This document shows, one piece after another, positions 27,801 through 35,549 of a DNA stretch of 64,000 nucleotides. The stretch lies in assembly GCF_003315595.1 (NCBI RefSeq), contig NZ_QNQU01000001.1, positions 1 to 64,000 of the forward strand, in the 5' to 3' direction. Made by a program: the position numbers and the translations under genes. The notes beneath the pieces were generated by a model. That model made no database searches. It was not told the DNA's origin and was given only the letters and a program-made list of their open reading frames with translations. Every line of letters begins with the position of its first letter. The first letter of the stretch is position 1. Source of the stretch: Pedobacter miscanthi (GTDB lineage Bacteria > Bacteroidota > Bacteroidia > Sphingobacteriales > Sphingobacteriaceae).

Positions 27801-28381
27801 TGATGCAACAGGTCCTTAATCTTACGGCCAGTTTTGCCTCGATGCCCATGCTGTTTTTTAACATCTGTAACTTTGCATCCCTGCAGGGCACAGAACAGAT
27901 CCCGAAGTCAGTAGGATTTTTGGGCGTCGCCAATTACATGTGTTATATGGCCCCTAACCTCTTGCCCTTATTTACAGGTCAACCGTTTTCACCCTGGTAC
28001 GTAGACCTGAATTATGCAATTACAGCAGTAAGCCTGCTGAAAGCACTCACAGATGTACTCGCTTCAAAAGTTAAGCCATGGGCCAAAATTTCTCCTTATG
28101 TAGAATCTGCAATTAATGCCACATGGTGCGTTCCGCCAATCTTCACGTTGATAGATGCTTCAAAAGGTAACCCGCAAAAGGATAACGCCCTCGCCATACC
28201 CACTTCGGATATCCTGTCCAACACCGGGAATTTTGCCTTCAACCTAGGGGGATTCATCACTCCCTTACTGACCGCTAAAAATCCTTACATTTCCGGCGGC
28301 GGGCTAATCGGTATGCAGCTCTGCACAAGCACCTACGGTATACTGATGACCTTGACGGCTGCAAGCGAAAATAAGGAATGA
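24896..28381 (+). CDS. Giant unknown protein (1161 aa), partner of the P47-like protein
   Basis: I do not recognise this family. There is no signal peptide. Residues 1-420 contain recurring beta segments of the style DIALAITVDGADYLYVSIGN, TDLYVAAGDSLHCFPW and VVIIWGLNGVGEIFYLEC, which look like blades of a non-canonical propeller. Residues 420-510 resemble an Ig-like or carboxypeptidase-regulatory-like domain. From 625 to 700 come long aromatic amphipathic helices (FNWLKHAYQDVKGFFSDVV). A charged Pro/Asn-rich linker lies near 765-815, further amphipathic helices at 840-900, and hydrophobic stretches near 905-925 and 985-1161. The layout (recognition-like front, membrane-active-like back) recalls pore-forming or delivery toxins, but this is inference. 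It is translated right behind the P47-like gene. Confidence 0.8.
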   Translation: MKIQHFSELMQNQKQAAIMSTDSAFQVLESYDGHSFFFSVGTDDVLYLTRELSSEITGWSKIDLSSGLSAYHGGNPVKAKVFAVSQSPLNGAIDIALAITVDGADYLYVSIGNSYQDPAWTGNISWLIMPFKDPGHVVPVLVINDIYINQSGGNEFILVDILKDPGSSLDYIYRYAVDPSAKDGNYWIANNLSGNLAADGLVSCLGRKKGQLVDGTYTYGKNVGKEELLYTPLWNPFSKGTEPSATRLEAPTGTTAIASALNYGSVAPGNTPVYTDLYVAAGDSLHCFPWDAQSNDSKSQVLVSNPILSDVKSLYAHADEKVVIIWGLNGVGEIFYLECPAGQQTAPSAWTYPLAILYGVEQMAFFINSVTDNNVLFAYTHTAELLQLTQDPVTSTWIQRQILLPTTDVDDVLEVDTFTTQITVTDDDNLPASEAIVLIRGTSPVSVYINDVYSHIKTDAPIEVTTDYAGNISIMQETQAIGAICYQLELPDGTVADVNPMNKMLDIMGTIKSGADLASVEVTDANGNQQPLVPKDTPSDQLDATSIALQELVRAGGTMPPDGSNLPGVESKRYVSKGADTVSTGEHLWGISYDEKFEYRNGSLALTHYRNRYGTDDFLSLSIKCIAGDVFNWLKHAYQDVKGFFSDVVDGVTHFFIEIGGKIYSFILNSINVVVRSIEMVFNKIKVFLEDLIKWIGFLFQWKDILRTHSVLKSLFLKFADDSITNIDQLKSTLTKQFDLLEQRINDISGLPDIKRSISSFSSDAAPPEEGNSPQANWGINQTKNNAKRSDTSFDPNVDDPGELEKLLLVLVDTIGREEDIFAEAIDEIKTQIIDQLTSLPITDIIKRILGVLSKIVLSTVENVIESVLDILKIMVQTAVGVLDATIRIPVISKVYKKITNGSELSFLDLVCLVVAIPTTVVYKALNNKPPFDDTSFTTAVINAPDFHTLRLLYSGNGEVAAEQDAEQVMQQVLNLTASFASMPMLFFNICNFASLQGTEQIPKSVGFLGVANYMCYMAPNLLPLFTGQPFSPWYVDLNYAITAVSLLKALTDVLASKVKPWAKISPYVESAINATWCVPPIFTLIDASKGNPQKDNALAIPTSDILSNTGNFAFNLGGFITPLLTAKNPYISGGGLIGMQLCTSTYGILMTLTAASENKE

Positions 28382-28556
28382 TCCATTGAAAGCCAGCTAT
28401 CAGTCGGCAGACTATTTAACCAGCTGTTCAATCCTTGAGCAGCTGGTTTCAGGCTATATTGGCAGCATAAAACAATACATCTGGTATGCTATGCTAAATT
28501 CCTAAAATCGAGATTATTTCCGCACGCACCAGGTGGTCATGGACCTCATTTTCACA

Positions 28557-28697
28557 TTATTCCGCTACTTCCACCACAACCCGCCGCCATAATATATAAC
28601 CCAGACGGCCACAAAGTTCTGCTACAAAATACTGGATATCTCCTGGAACATCATTTACAATACAATAGCGGATTTTATACTTGGCATTATAACTCAT
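28557..28697 (-). CDS. Small ORF, 46 aa, second of a pair
   Basis: The ATG follows directly on the TAA of the upstream 54-aa ORF, the spacing of translationally coupled genes. The product (MSYNAKYKIRYCIVNDVPG, then LWRRVVVEVAE) has protein-like composition with two Cys, but no family that I know. It may be the degraded front end of a longer protein. No transposase or toxin motif is visible. Confidence 0.4.
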   Translation of the reverse strand: MSYNAKYKIRYCIVNDVPGDIQYFVAELCGRLGYILWRRVVVEVAE

Positions 28698-28862
28698 TTA
28701 AATCACCAGATCATCCGGCGAGAAACCTTGATCGGACAATGCTTTCAGATGCACCTCTTCGAGTTCCTTCGCTGCACGTTGCAGTCTATCGTTCATTACT
28801 TTCGCCAAGGACATTTGCGGCACAAAATCAGTTTCGAGAATAGCTAAAACGGTTACAGTCAT
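28698..28862 (-). CDS. Small ORF, 54 aa, first of a pair
   Basis: The frame encodes MTVTVLAILETDFVPQMSLA followed by a charged helix (NDRLQRAAKELEEVHLKAL) and an acidic end (SPDDLVI). The helix is a good amphipathic coiled-coil candidate, so the protein may bind a partner, perhaps the 46-aa product of the adjoining ORF. The two-gene layout recalls toxin-antitoxin pairs, but no known family is visible. It converges on the giant gene that ends at 28381. Confidence 0.45.
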   Translation of the reverse strand: MTVTVLAILETDFVPQMSLAKVMNDRLQRAAKELEEVHLKALSDQGFSPDDLVI

Positions 28863-29439
28863 TGCGCAAATATATTTTCATAAACGGCATTTACAAACGC
28901 AAAAACCTAAAGCACTGAAAAACAGTCAAAATGTTTTTAACTCAGCCGAGATCTCACACAAGGGGTGTAAATATTTCCCGGAAACAGGCCTTAAAAATGA
29001 CCGCACATATGATCCATGACAGCATCAGGTACCTATATCAACCCCTTTTCCAAAAAAAACTATGAAACCCTAGAACAGCACCGAATACTTTTCAACGGCG
29101 AATTTCAGCTTTTATTAATAGACCACTCATTAAATTTCGCTTCTGAAATAAATCGAATTTTTCCGTTTTAGCGGTTTGCCTGGCCGCAATATATCGGGGC
29201 GGCCTGCCTTTATAACAAGCTGGTACCAACCTATCACAACAGGCAATCATCCCAGGAATTTTCGAAGAGGCTGGAAAAACTAGACACCAGTTTAACCTCA
29301 ATGGATTTACTCGTGTACGCCCGGTTTTCGTAAAGCTCTGATTCCTAGAGCAATTGTAGAGAACATCATTAAAGCGGACCAATGGTCTAAAGGGCAATTG
29401 ATCACATCTATATAATACATTGTCCCAGTGTTTGCACTG
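28863..29439. other. Intergenic region with decayed coding text
   Basis: No intact gene is present. A plus-strand phrase near 29325-29405 (KALIPRAIVENIIKADQWSK) looks like a coding remnant interrupted by stops; I cannot name its family. The open frame on the other strand over 29092-29448 has Arg/Cys-rich shadow-like text and is not called. Confidence 0.35.
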
Positions 29440-29743
29440 AAAGCTCAAAACACCCCGAAAGGTCAGAGTAACACTATAGCTCAGTGTACTTCAACAAGCC
29501 AGGGTACAACAGACAGGGCCATGAATCAACCAGAACCCACTATATGCACTGGCCGCATGGTCGGCAGGATATCAATATGGTATTTCACATGGTTGGGGCC
29601 AGGAAGATTCCCTTTATTGGGCCAATGTACAGATGAAGCTATGGATTTACCATCATGGTTATTAAACCAGAAACCTTGGCGGGATTTATTCCCTGCCAAT
29701 GCACGTGTACTAAATCTATTACCTGTCTCATGCCGGATATAAA
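29440..29743 (+). pseudogene. Dead copy of the 96-aa secreted protein gene
   Basis: The frame from AQNTPK through RAMNQPEPT matches the intact gene at 30919-31209, but there is no signal peptide and no proper start. After PEPT an additional base ('cccactatatgcact' against 'cccaccaatgcact') shifts the frame, so the conserved part around GYQYGISHGWGQ is read out of frame. Both defects make it non-functional. Confidence 0.8.
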
Positions 29744-29780
29744 ATTCTTTTGAAGTCTTGAAACATCTTCATTCTGCCTT

Positions 29781-29870
29781 AAGTGTGTATATCAGTGAAA
29801 GTTACTTTTCTGTTTCCAACCAAACTGCTCACCAGTTTTATTACCGGATGATGCGCATCTGGTTCCGTTC
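29781..29870. repeat. Dispersed IS-end-like repeat, copy 1
   Basis: The element reads 'gtgtatatcagtgaaagt', 'ctgtttcc', 'ccggatgatgcgca' in order. The same order of blocks appears at 31324-31415 (through the duplication), 34492-34585 and 45901-45990. The opening 'GTGTATTTCgGTGAAA' resembles IS21-family end repeats. Confidence 0.5.
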
Positions 29871-30126
29871 CCTCCGAACAAAATACCCTTAGGATCCATT
29901 TCCTCAAGACCTTACGGTAAAACCCGTCTTACTGCCCGATTTACCCTCAATTAAGAGCTTTTTAAAGATCAAGACCATTCCGAAAGCTATTGTAACGCTT
30001 AGAAAATGCTTTATGCCTTCAGATTAGCAAAGCGACTATAGTCCATCCTGAATTGTTGATATACTAACATAAGCGATTATTTTATGCAGAAACTAAAAGA
30101 TCCCCAAAAGCAAGTCGTGAAAAACT

Positions 30127-30200
30127 CTGACCGAAAGGTCAGAACGGCCAGTTTGCACCGGAACAGTTGGTCGCTTTCAAGCGAAATGGGGTGAGAGTGT
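30127..30200. repeat. IS21-like terminal repeat array, remnant
   Basis: Units of about 20 bp begin at 30127 (ctgaccgaaagg), 30146 (ggccagtttg-caccggaa) and 30168 (tggtcgctttcaagcgaaat) and end in 'ggggtgagag'. This repeating 'GG(C/T)CAgTTTgcaCCGGAAc' pattern is characteristic of IS21-type ends. No istA/istB is nearby. It separates duplication copy A from the DUF3592-like remnant and probably marks a former insertion that took part in the rearrangement. Confidence 0.5.
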
Positions 30201-30286
30201 ACCTTCCTGAATTTACTTGTCGTTTTTGAATTATAATACTAAAATAAGTTTACATACTCCCATCGCTAGTTATCAACCCCAACTCA

Positions 30287-30632
30287 TCAGAGGAGATTGG
30301 CAATGAGGTATCCCCCGCCCATTAGGATTAAGGGTATTGCAAGAGATACTAAGACCAAAGGCCAGGCAAAGAGTCTGAAATAAGAAAACAGTTTAGCTTT
30401 GGAGGGATCTTTAGGGTCGTACATGATAATACCTGTCTCCCCGATTTTCCAACTTGGGGGGATTACTTCCATCTGGCAACTCAAATGTAAATATCCTGTT
30501 GTCCATTGTTCGATAGTGAAAGGTTGGTAAATATACCGCGCCCTCTGAGACAGTTGTACGTGATGAAATTACAGTACCAGTTGTCTTCTTACCAAATGAA
30601 TATGCTGGAGAAGCTGAATAATCATTCTCCAA
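30287..30632 (-). pseudogene. DUF3592-like protein, N-terminus lost and frameshifted
   Basis: The first frame reads KKTTGTVISSRTTVSEGAVY and then the beta segment FTFELPDGSNPP; the second continues WKIGETGIIMYDPKDP and a C-terminal membrane helix (LVLVSLAIPLILMGG). A run of six G at 30455-30461 (five in the other copy at the same place) shifts the frame exactly between them; with five G the two parts join as NPPSWKIGETG. The fold, a beta domain between membrane helices with GET-x-x-x-YDP-x-DP, fits DUF3592. The first helix, present in the copy at 31652-31892, is replaced by unrelated codons. Confidence 0.7.
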
Positions 30633-30918
30633 GTTTATAAAGCTAACTCTAAGTGGTGCTATTGGGCTTCAGCAGGGCTCTTCTTTGATCGATAAGTTTT
30701 CGATAAGTATATTAATGCGAAAATTTTAACCTGTTTTCTTTAGTAAATAAATAAAAACATAAAACAATTACTTAATTCACATTGTTGTGAATTAAAAATT
30801 TTGTTTTCACCCGTTTAGGATTTCAGCCCGCTTACAGCAATTAGCAGAGCTGATATTGAACAGATTAATTTTACCAATGCAAATACTCAACGTTTAACAT
30901 AAAATCAATTTACAAATC

Positions 30919-31209
30919 ATGAAAAAAATCATCTTATCAGCAGTTTTCGCTTTTTCAGCGCTAGCATTTTTGCCATCATCTTCTAAAGCTCAAAACACCC
31001 CGAAAGATCAGAGTAACACTATAGCTCAGAGTACTTCAACAAGCCAGGGTACAACAGACAGGGCCATGAATCAACCAGAACCCACCAATGCACTAGCCGC
31101 ATGGTCGGCAGGATATCAATATGGTATTTCACATGGTTGGGGCCAGGAAGATTCCCTTTATTGGGCCAATGTACAGATGAAGCTATGGATTTACCATCAT
31201 GGTTATTAA
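30919..31209 (+). CDS. Small secreted protein, 96 aa, unknown family
   Basis: It has a textbook signal peptide (MKKIILSAVFAFSALAFL... ending SKAQ), a Ser/Thr/Gln/Asn-rich linker (residues 25-55), and a conserved-looking tail with aromatic and Gly residues (SAGYQYGISHGWGQEDSLYW, then WIYHHGY). The mature protein is about 70 residues and has no Cys. The 5' region is AT-rich and lies 280 bp from the inactive DUF3592-like gene. A dead copy is at 29440-29743. Function is unknown. Confidence 0.7.
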   Translation: MKKIILSAVFAFSALAFLPSSSKAQNTPKDQSNTIAQSTSTSQGTTDRAMNQPEPTNALAAWSAGYQYGISHGWGQEDSLYWANVQMKLWIYHHGY

Positions 31210-31651
31210 ACCAGAAACCTTGGCGGGATTTATTCCCGCCAATGCACGTGTACTAAATCTATAACGTGTCTCATGCCGGATATAGAAATTCATTTGAAGT
31301 CATGAAACATCTTCATTCTGCCTTAAGTGTGTATTTCGGTGAAAGTTACTTTTCTGTTTCCAACTAAACTGCTCACCAATTTTATTACCGGATGATGCGC
31401 ACCTGGTTCGGTTCCCTCAGAACAAAAATACCCTTAGGATCCATTTTCCTCAAGACCTTACGGTAAAATCCGTCTTACTGCCCGATTTACCCTCAATTTA
31501 GAGCTTTTTAAAGATCAAGACCATTCCGAAGGCTATTGTAACGCTTAGAAATGCTTTATGACTTCAGATTAGTAAAGCGACTATAGTCCATCCTGAATTG
31601 TTGATATACTAACATAAGCGATTATTTATGCAGAAACTAAAAGATCCCCAA
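30985..31651. repeat. Copy B of the 0.67-kb direct duplication
   Basis: This copy begins inside the intact secreted-protein gene and ends at 'aaaagatcccca', where it is fused to the middle of a DUF3592-like gene ('atttccaacttggggg'). In the other locus the DUF3592 sequence around that point reads 'tccccgattttccaac', so the shared 'tcccc' may be the microhomology at which the joint formed. Confidence 0.85.
31324..31415. repeat. Dispersed IS-end-like repeat, copy 2
   Basis: This is the duplication partner of the element at 29781-29870 and keeps the better-conserved opening 'gtgtatttcggtgaaagt'. The blocks 'ctgtttcc' and 'ccggatgatgcgcacc' follow in the same order as at 34492 and 45901. Confidence 0.5.
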
Positions 31652-31892
31652 TTTCCAACTTGGGGGATTACTTCCATCTGGCAACTCAAATGTAAATATC
31701 CTGTTGTCCATTGTTTGATAGCGAAAGGTTGGTAAATATACCCTCGCCCTCTGAGACAATTGTACGTAATGAAATTACAGTACCAGTCGTCTTTTTGGCA
31801 TTTTTTAAAAATGAAAGGGAATTTTTAAAAATTAAGGATGCTACCAGCAATAGTAACAGTCCCACGCCGAGAAAAAGATAATATTGCGACAT
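31652..31892 (-). pseudogene. DUF3592-like protein, C-terminus lost and frameshifted
   Basis: The ATG at 31892 starts a membrane helix (YYLFLGVGLLLLLVASLIF), a basic patch and then KKTTGTVISLRTIVSEG, identical in style to the copy at 30287-30632. One additional base ('ggcgagggtat' against 'ggcgcggtat') then shifts the frame, and the sequence after SNPP is cut at the duplication joint near 31652. Together the two damaged copies contain all parts of one intact gene: the first helix here, the last helix there. Confidence 0.7.
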
Positions 31893-32477
31893 AATTTTTT
31901 TTTATTTTGACCAGATTTAACCAAGAAAAACATCACACTTACCGGCATCCGTACGAATATAGGATAATTTCAGAAAAGTGATAACTGTGCAATGTAGTTA
32001 CGTGCCTTATAGCATGTTACCTTGAGTGATGATAAAAACCGATCACGAACTCTATCTAACTTTAGTAAAATCAGGAAAAATATATAGGATCAAACATTCT
32101 CGTTTTCTACCAAAATATTTGAATGTCAGGTATAGATTCTTCAAAATCAATAAAGTTAGCTTGCTAATGGGCGATTCTACCTCTGCGATGAGCAGACCTT
32201 GGCCAACATCCCGCATAAACGGCTGCGCACCATCAGGGAAGTTTTAGTCAATTCATAACCTTGCCAAAAAATTCCATGGGATACCAAGGGTGTAAACTTC
32301 CTAGGTAAACAACCAGGCTGATCAGCTTTTTACATCTTACTGTCAACAAAATTTGCATACTTCAATAACAATAAGCAATTTGATCCGGTAATACAGTCAA
32401 ACAGACTCCGAACTCAGCAAGACTTACTTTTTTCCGAAACAAAATGCAACTGCCAACGTTAAATAAAAAAATACAAA
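31893..32477. other. Intergenic region before the sensor kinase
   Basis: No intact gene. A plus-strand frame from 32026 to 32247 has a basic N-terminal part that is only partly protein-like. A different frame near 32165-32250 reads LANIPHKRLRTIREVLVNS before a stop, resembling the end of a DNA-binding or regulatory protein. Neither is called. The last 100 bp should hold the kinase promoter. Confidence 0.3.
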
Positions 32478-34481
32478 ATGACTGACCCGAGAAGTTATTC
32501 GAATAAAAAAAGCAACCTCGTGCAAGCCATGGAGCAGCGCTTTCTAGCTTTGGCCCATGCAACATCGGACGTCGTTTATTCGCTAAGCCCGGACTGGGAA
32601 ATTATGTATGAGCTGGATGGACGCGGTTTTTTAAAAAATTCAGACCGACCCATTACCGGATGGAAAGCTATTAATGTTTTCGCCGGAGATTTGGAAATTG
32701 TCAATGAAGCGATTGCAGCATCCATCCGGAATAAAAAAACATTTGCTCTTGAGCACCGCGTAAACCGCGCAGACGGGACAACAGGCTGGACCTTTTCAAG
32801 GGCAATTCCGCTGATTGATGCCAATGGAGAAATTACCGAATGGATTGGAACAGCAAGTGATATCACATCAAGGAAAGAAGCGGAGATTGCACTGCAGGAA
32901 TCAAAGGCGAAAGCCCTCGAACAGAAACGGATTTACGAAACAATAACTTCGGGAACGCCGGATCTGATGTATGTGTTTGATCTGAACTATAACTTCATTT
33001 ATGCCAACGAAGCACTGCTGAGGATGTGGGGTAAAACCGCGCAGGATGCTATTGGGAAAGGATTGCTTGAAAATGGCTATGAACAATGGCATGCCGAGAT
33101 GCACTGGGGTGAAATTGATACCGTGGTGGCCAGTGCGCAGCCTATCAGGGGCGAGGTTACTTTTCCGCACGCTACTCTGGGAAAAAGATATTATGATTAT
33201 ATTTTTACGCCAGTATTTAGCCCAGATGGCCGGGTAGAAGCAGTTGCAGGTACGACCCGGGACGTAACCGAGATCAGGCAGACAGTTACCCTTTTGCAGC
33301 AAACCAGCGAAAAATTAAAAGCCACCAACGAAAAGCTTGCAGCAGCTAATGAAAGGCTGCAAGCTGCAAACGAAAAACTTTTAGCCGTAAATGAAGAATT
33401 GTCAACAGCCAGAAACCGTATAGTTGATACAGAAAAAGCGATGCGGCATGCTATAGAGGCAGCCCATTTGGGTACATGGTCTGTCGAAATCGGCGCCACG
33501 GATATCACTGCTGATTCAAGGGCAAAAGCTTTGTTCGGTTTTCTCCCTGATGAGCCGTTGACTTTGCCGCAGCTTTTGGCTTGCGTGCTCGAAGATTACA
33601 GGTCTAATGTAAGCGACCAGATCAGGCTTGCAATACATGATGGAAAGACCCTGGATGTAACCTACCCCGCGAGTGGTTTTCGTGATAATACTTTGCGCTG
33701 GCTGAGGGCGATAGGTGATTTTGACCGCAAGAGGGAACCTGGGGCAAAGCAGTTCATGACCGGAATACTGATGGATGTAACCGAACAAAAAAATGATGAA
33801 CTCCGCAAAAACGATTTCATCGCAATGGTTAGCCATGAACTTAAAACCCCACTGACTTCTATGAAAGCATTTGTTCAGCTTGCCCAGCGCAGGCTCACTG
33901 GCGGGGGGGATCAAACAGCGGCTCTTGCGATGGATAAGGCAGAGCACCAGGTGAGTAAGATGTCGAGCATGATCAATGGGTTCCTGAACCTATCAATACT
34001 CGAATCAGGTAAAATCCAGCTCAACCTCGAACTTTTCAATCTTGAAAAACTGATTGAAAATATTGAGAAAGACACCCAGGCGACTGTCTTCAGCCACACT
34101 ATACTTTTTGCCCCGGTGGAGCAGACCATTGTCCATGCAGATGAAGAGAAAATAAGCCACGTTATCCAAAATTTTATCAGCAATGCGGTTAAGTATTCCC
34201 CACGCGGCAGTACAATCAAAGTTGCCTGCATAAATGATGAAACAGAAGCACGTGTCAGTGTCAGCGATAGCGGCATTGGTATTGACAGCTATGACTTGCC
34301 AAAAGTTTTTGACCGTTATTACAGGGTTGAAGGTAGTAAACTGGCAACTGTTTCGGGTTTTGGAATAGGACTTTACATCTGTAAAGAAATCATTATCCGC
34401 CATGGAGGTCGAATCTGGGCAGAAAGCGACCCCGGTAAAGGTTCAAAATTTAGTTTTACTATACCCATGCCAACAACCTAA
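32478..34481 (+). CDS. PAS-domain sensor histidine kinase
   Basis: The 667-aa protein has no membrane segment. Three PAS domains are visible (about residues 20-140, 150-270 and 320-440; PAC ends such as WIGTASDITSRKEAE and AVAGTTRDVTEIRQ). A heptad-like coiled coil between the second and third repeats A-x-NEKL/ERL units (residues 275-320). The HisKA H-box is MVSHELKTPLTS (about 450), the N-box VIQNFISNAVKYSP, the G boxes DSGIGID and GFGIGLYICKEI. It is a cytoplasmic sensor that autophosphorylates and passes the phosphate to a regulator not encoded nearby. The signal is unknown. Confidence 0.93.
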   Translation: MTDPRSYSNKKSNLVQAMEQRFLALAHATSDVVYSLSPDWEIMYELDGRGFLKNSDRPITGWKAINVFAGDLEIVNEAIAASIRNKKTFALEHRVNRADGTTGWTFSRAIPLIDANGEITEWIGTASDITSRKEAEIALQESKAKALEQKRIYETITSGTPDLMYVFDLNYNFIYANEALLRMWGKTAQDAIGKGLLENGYEQWHAEMHWGEIDTVVASAQPIRGEVTFPHATLGKRYYDYIFTPVFSPDGRVEAVAGTTRDVTEIRQTVTLLQQTSEKLKATNEKLAAANERLQAANEKLLAVNEELSTARNRIVDTEKAMRHAIEAAHLGTWSVEIGATDITADSRAKALFGFLPDEPLTLPQLLACVLEDYRSNVSDQIRLAIHDGKTLDVTYPASGFRDNTLRWLRAIGDFDRKREPGAKQFMTGILMDVTEQKNDELRKNDFIAMVSHELKTPLTSMKAFVQLAQRRLTGGGDQTAALAMDKAEHQVSKMSSMINGFLNLSILESGKIQLNLELFNLEKLIENIEKDTQATVFSHTILFAPVEQTIVHADEEKISHVIQNFISNAVKYSPRGSTIKVACINDETEARVSVSDSGIGIDSYDLPKVFDRYYRVEGSKLATVSGFGIGLYICKEIIIRHGGRIWAESDPGKGSKFSFTIPMPTT

Positions 34482-34491
34482 GACCTCTTAT

Positions 34492-34585
34492 TGCATATTT
34501 CACCAATAGTAGCGTATCTGTTTCGGTGCATAGTGGCCGCAAAACCGCTTCCCGGATGATGCACTCCTTTCCCTCTGAAACAATG
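34492..34585. repeat. Dispersed IS-end-like repeat, copy 3
   Basis: Just after the kinase stop the blocks 'gcatatttcaccaa', 'ctgtttcggtgcatagtggccg' and 'cccggatgatgcact' appear in order. They correspond to 'acatatttcattag', 'ctgtttgggagcgagtggccg' and 'caggatcatgcatt' at 45901-45990, a clear match over about 80 bp. Confidence 0.5.
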
Positions 34586-35174
34586 CAGACCACGGCTCCA
34601 ATCCTTTCTTTCTGGCACGAGGCATGCCCATAAAATGCGTTTACCAGTCCAGAGCGCATTTAAGTCCGATCTTTTGATCTAAAAAACTTCAAGACCTCCA
34701 GACAAGCGATTAGACAATTTAGAATGGCAGAGGGGCCCTTACCCCAGCTCAAGACCAAATACGATCTCAGAGCCGCAGATTTCGCTAAAGTTTGAAAAAT
34801 TATTCGGAACGCTATACCCAAAAAAAAAATAGGTTAGAAAGCTTAAAACGGCCACTTTGAACAAAAATTAAATGTCAGTTTGAAGCGTAATCTTCTGTCA
34901 GCTTAAATGTGGATTAAGTGACCACTTTTGCTGAAATAACAAAATTGACAGAATACTTTAATAATACCGTATAGTGTCAGTAGGTCTATAGAAACATTTT
35001 ATCTCCCATATTTCCCCTAAAACAATTACAGTTATTGAACATGCTTTGTACTTTAATGATCAAGCTACCTTTTTTACAATAAGCAAAACAATCCCGCAAA
35101 ATTCAAGTTGAAAATATATAAGGTCCGTGCCGGACCTTGAAACATCGCTTTGTTCCATATCAAGCTCATTCCCT
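34586..35174. other. Intergenic region
   Basis: No gene is visible. The only structure is the IS21-like array at 34841-34940. AT-rich sequence from 34940 to 35120 probably includes the promoter for the holin-like/BrkB/MscS operon. Confidence 0.4.
34841..34940. repeat. IS21-like terminal repeat array, four units
   Basis: Four units begin at about 34850 (ggccactttg), 34873 (tgtcagtttg), 34896 (tgtcagctta) and 34918 (agtgaccact), a period of 22-23 bp. This is the clearest of the three arrays in the window. Multiple short terminal repeats of this period are a known feature of IS21-family ends. No transposase gene is present. Confidence 0.55.
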
Positions 35175-35549
35175 ATGTTAAAAGACAAGACCCAACAGGC
35201 AGATGCCCTTATCGAAGAATTGAAAATCAATGCACAGCTCCGGTTAAGGATGCTCAAACTGAAATCCATTTTAAAAATATCACGCATTAGTGCTGATTTA
35301 ATTACCAATACCATTACAATTGTCTGCATACTACTTGCTTTTCTGTTTTCAACTTTTACCCTCGGGTGGTACTTTTCACATTTATTTAAAAGCTATTTCC
35401 TGGGTTTTGGTGCACTGACATTATTTTATATTTCGATTGCACTCATTGTTGGCGCTTTAAAAAACAATATGTTGGAAAAAGCACTAATGGATTTCACCAT
35501 CGGAAAATATTTTAAGAAATACCATGAAGGAAATGAAGAAAAACCTTGA
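35175..35549 (+). CDS. Holin-like (superfamily III type) small membrane protein
   Basis: I prefer the ATG at 35175 (MLKDKTQQADALIEELK), giving 124 aa; a longer frame from 35127 lacks support. A charged N-terminal helix is followed by two membrane helices (TIVCILLAFLFSTFTLGWYF; LGFGALTLFYISIALIVGAL) and a basic tail. This layout fits the phage-holin-3_6/holin-X family that often precedes YihY/BrkB genes in Bacteroidota. Its 3' end overlaps the next gene by 26 bp, so the pair is translationally coupled. A role in envelope integrity is likely, phage lysis is not. Confidence 0.7.
   Translation: MLKDKTQQADALIEELKINAQLRLRMLKLKSILKISRISADLITNTITIVCILLAFLFSTFTLGWYFSHLFKSYFLGFGALTLFYISIALIVGALKNNMLEKALMDFTIGKYFKKYHEGNEEKP

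Larger units (their letters stand above)
29440..30107. repeat. Copy A of a 0.67-kb direct duplication
   Basis: This segment is repeated at 30985-31651 with small differences. It carries the body and downstream region of a small secreted-protein gene and ends at 'aaaagatccccaa'. Copy A has lost the gene start: the signal-peptide codons present before copy B are replaced by unrelated sequence. The duplication boundary falls inside the gene at 'aaagctcaaaacacc'. The spacing between copies is about 1545 bp. Confidence 0.85.

Noticed and set aside
28557..28862. Known toxin-antitoxin family for the small ORF pair
   Set aside because: The adjacency fits, but neither product has a recognisable toxin or antitoxin motif, so no such label is given.
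29092..29448. Minus-strand frame of 118 codons
   Set aside because: Cys/Arg-rich composition without motif, and the plus strand shows a more protein-like decayed phrase in the same place.
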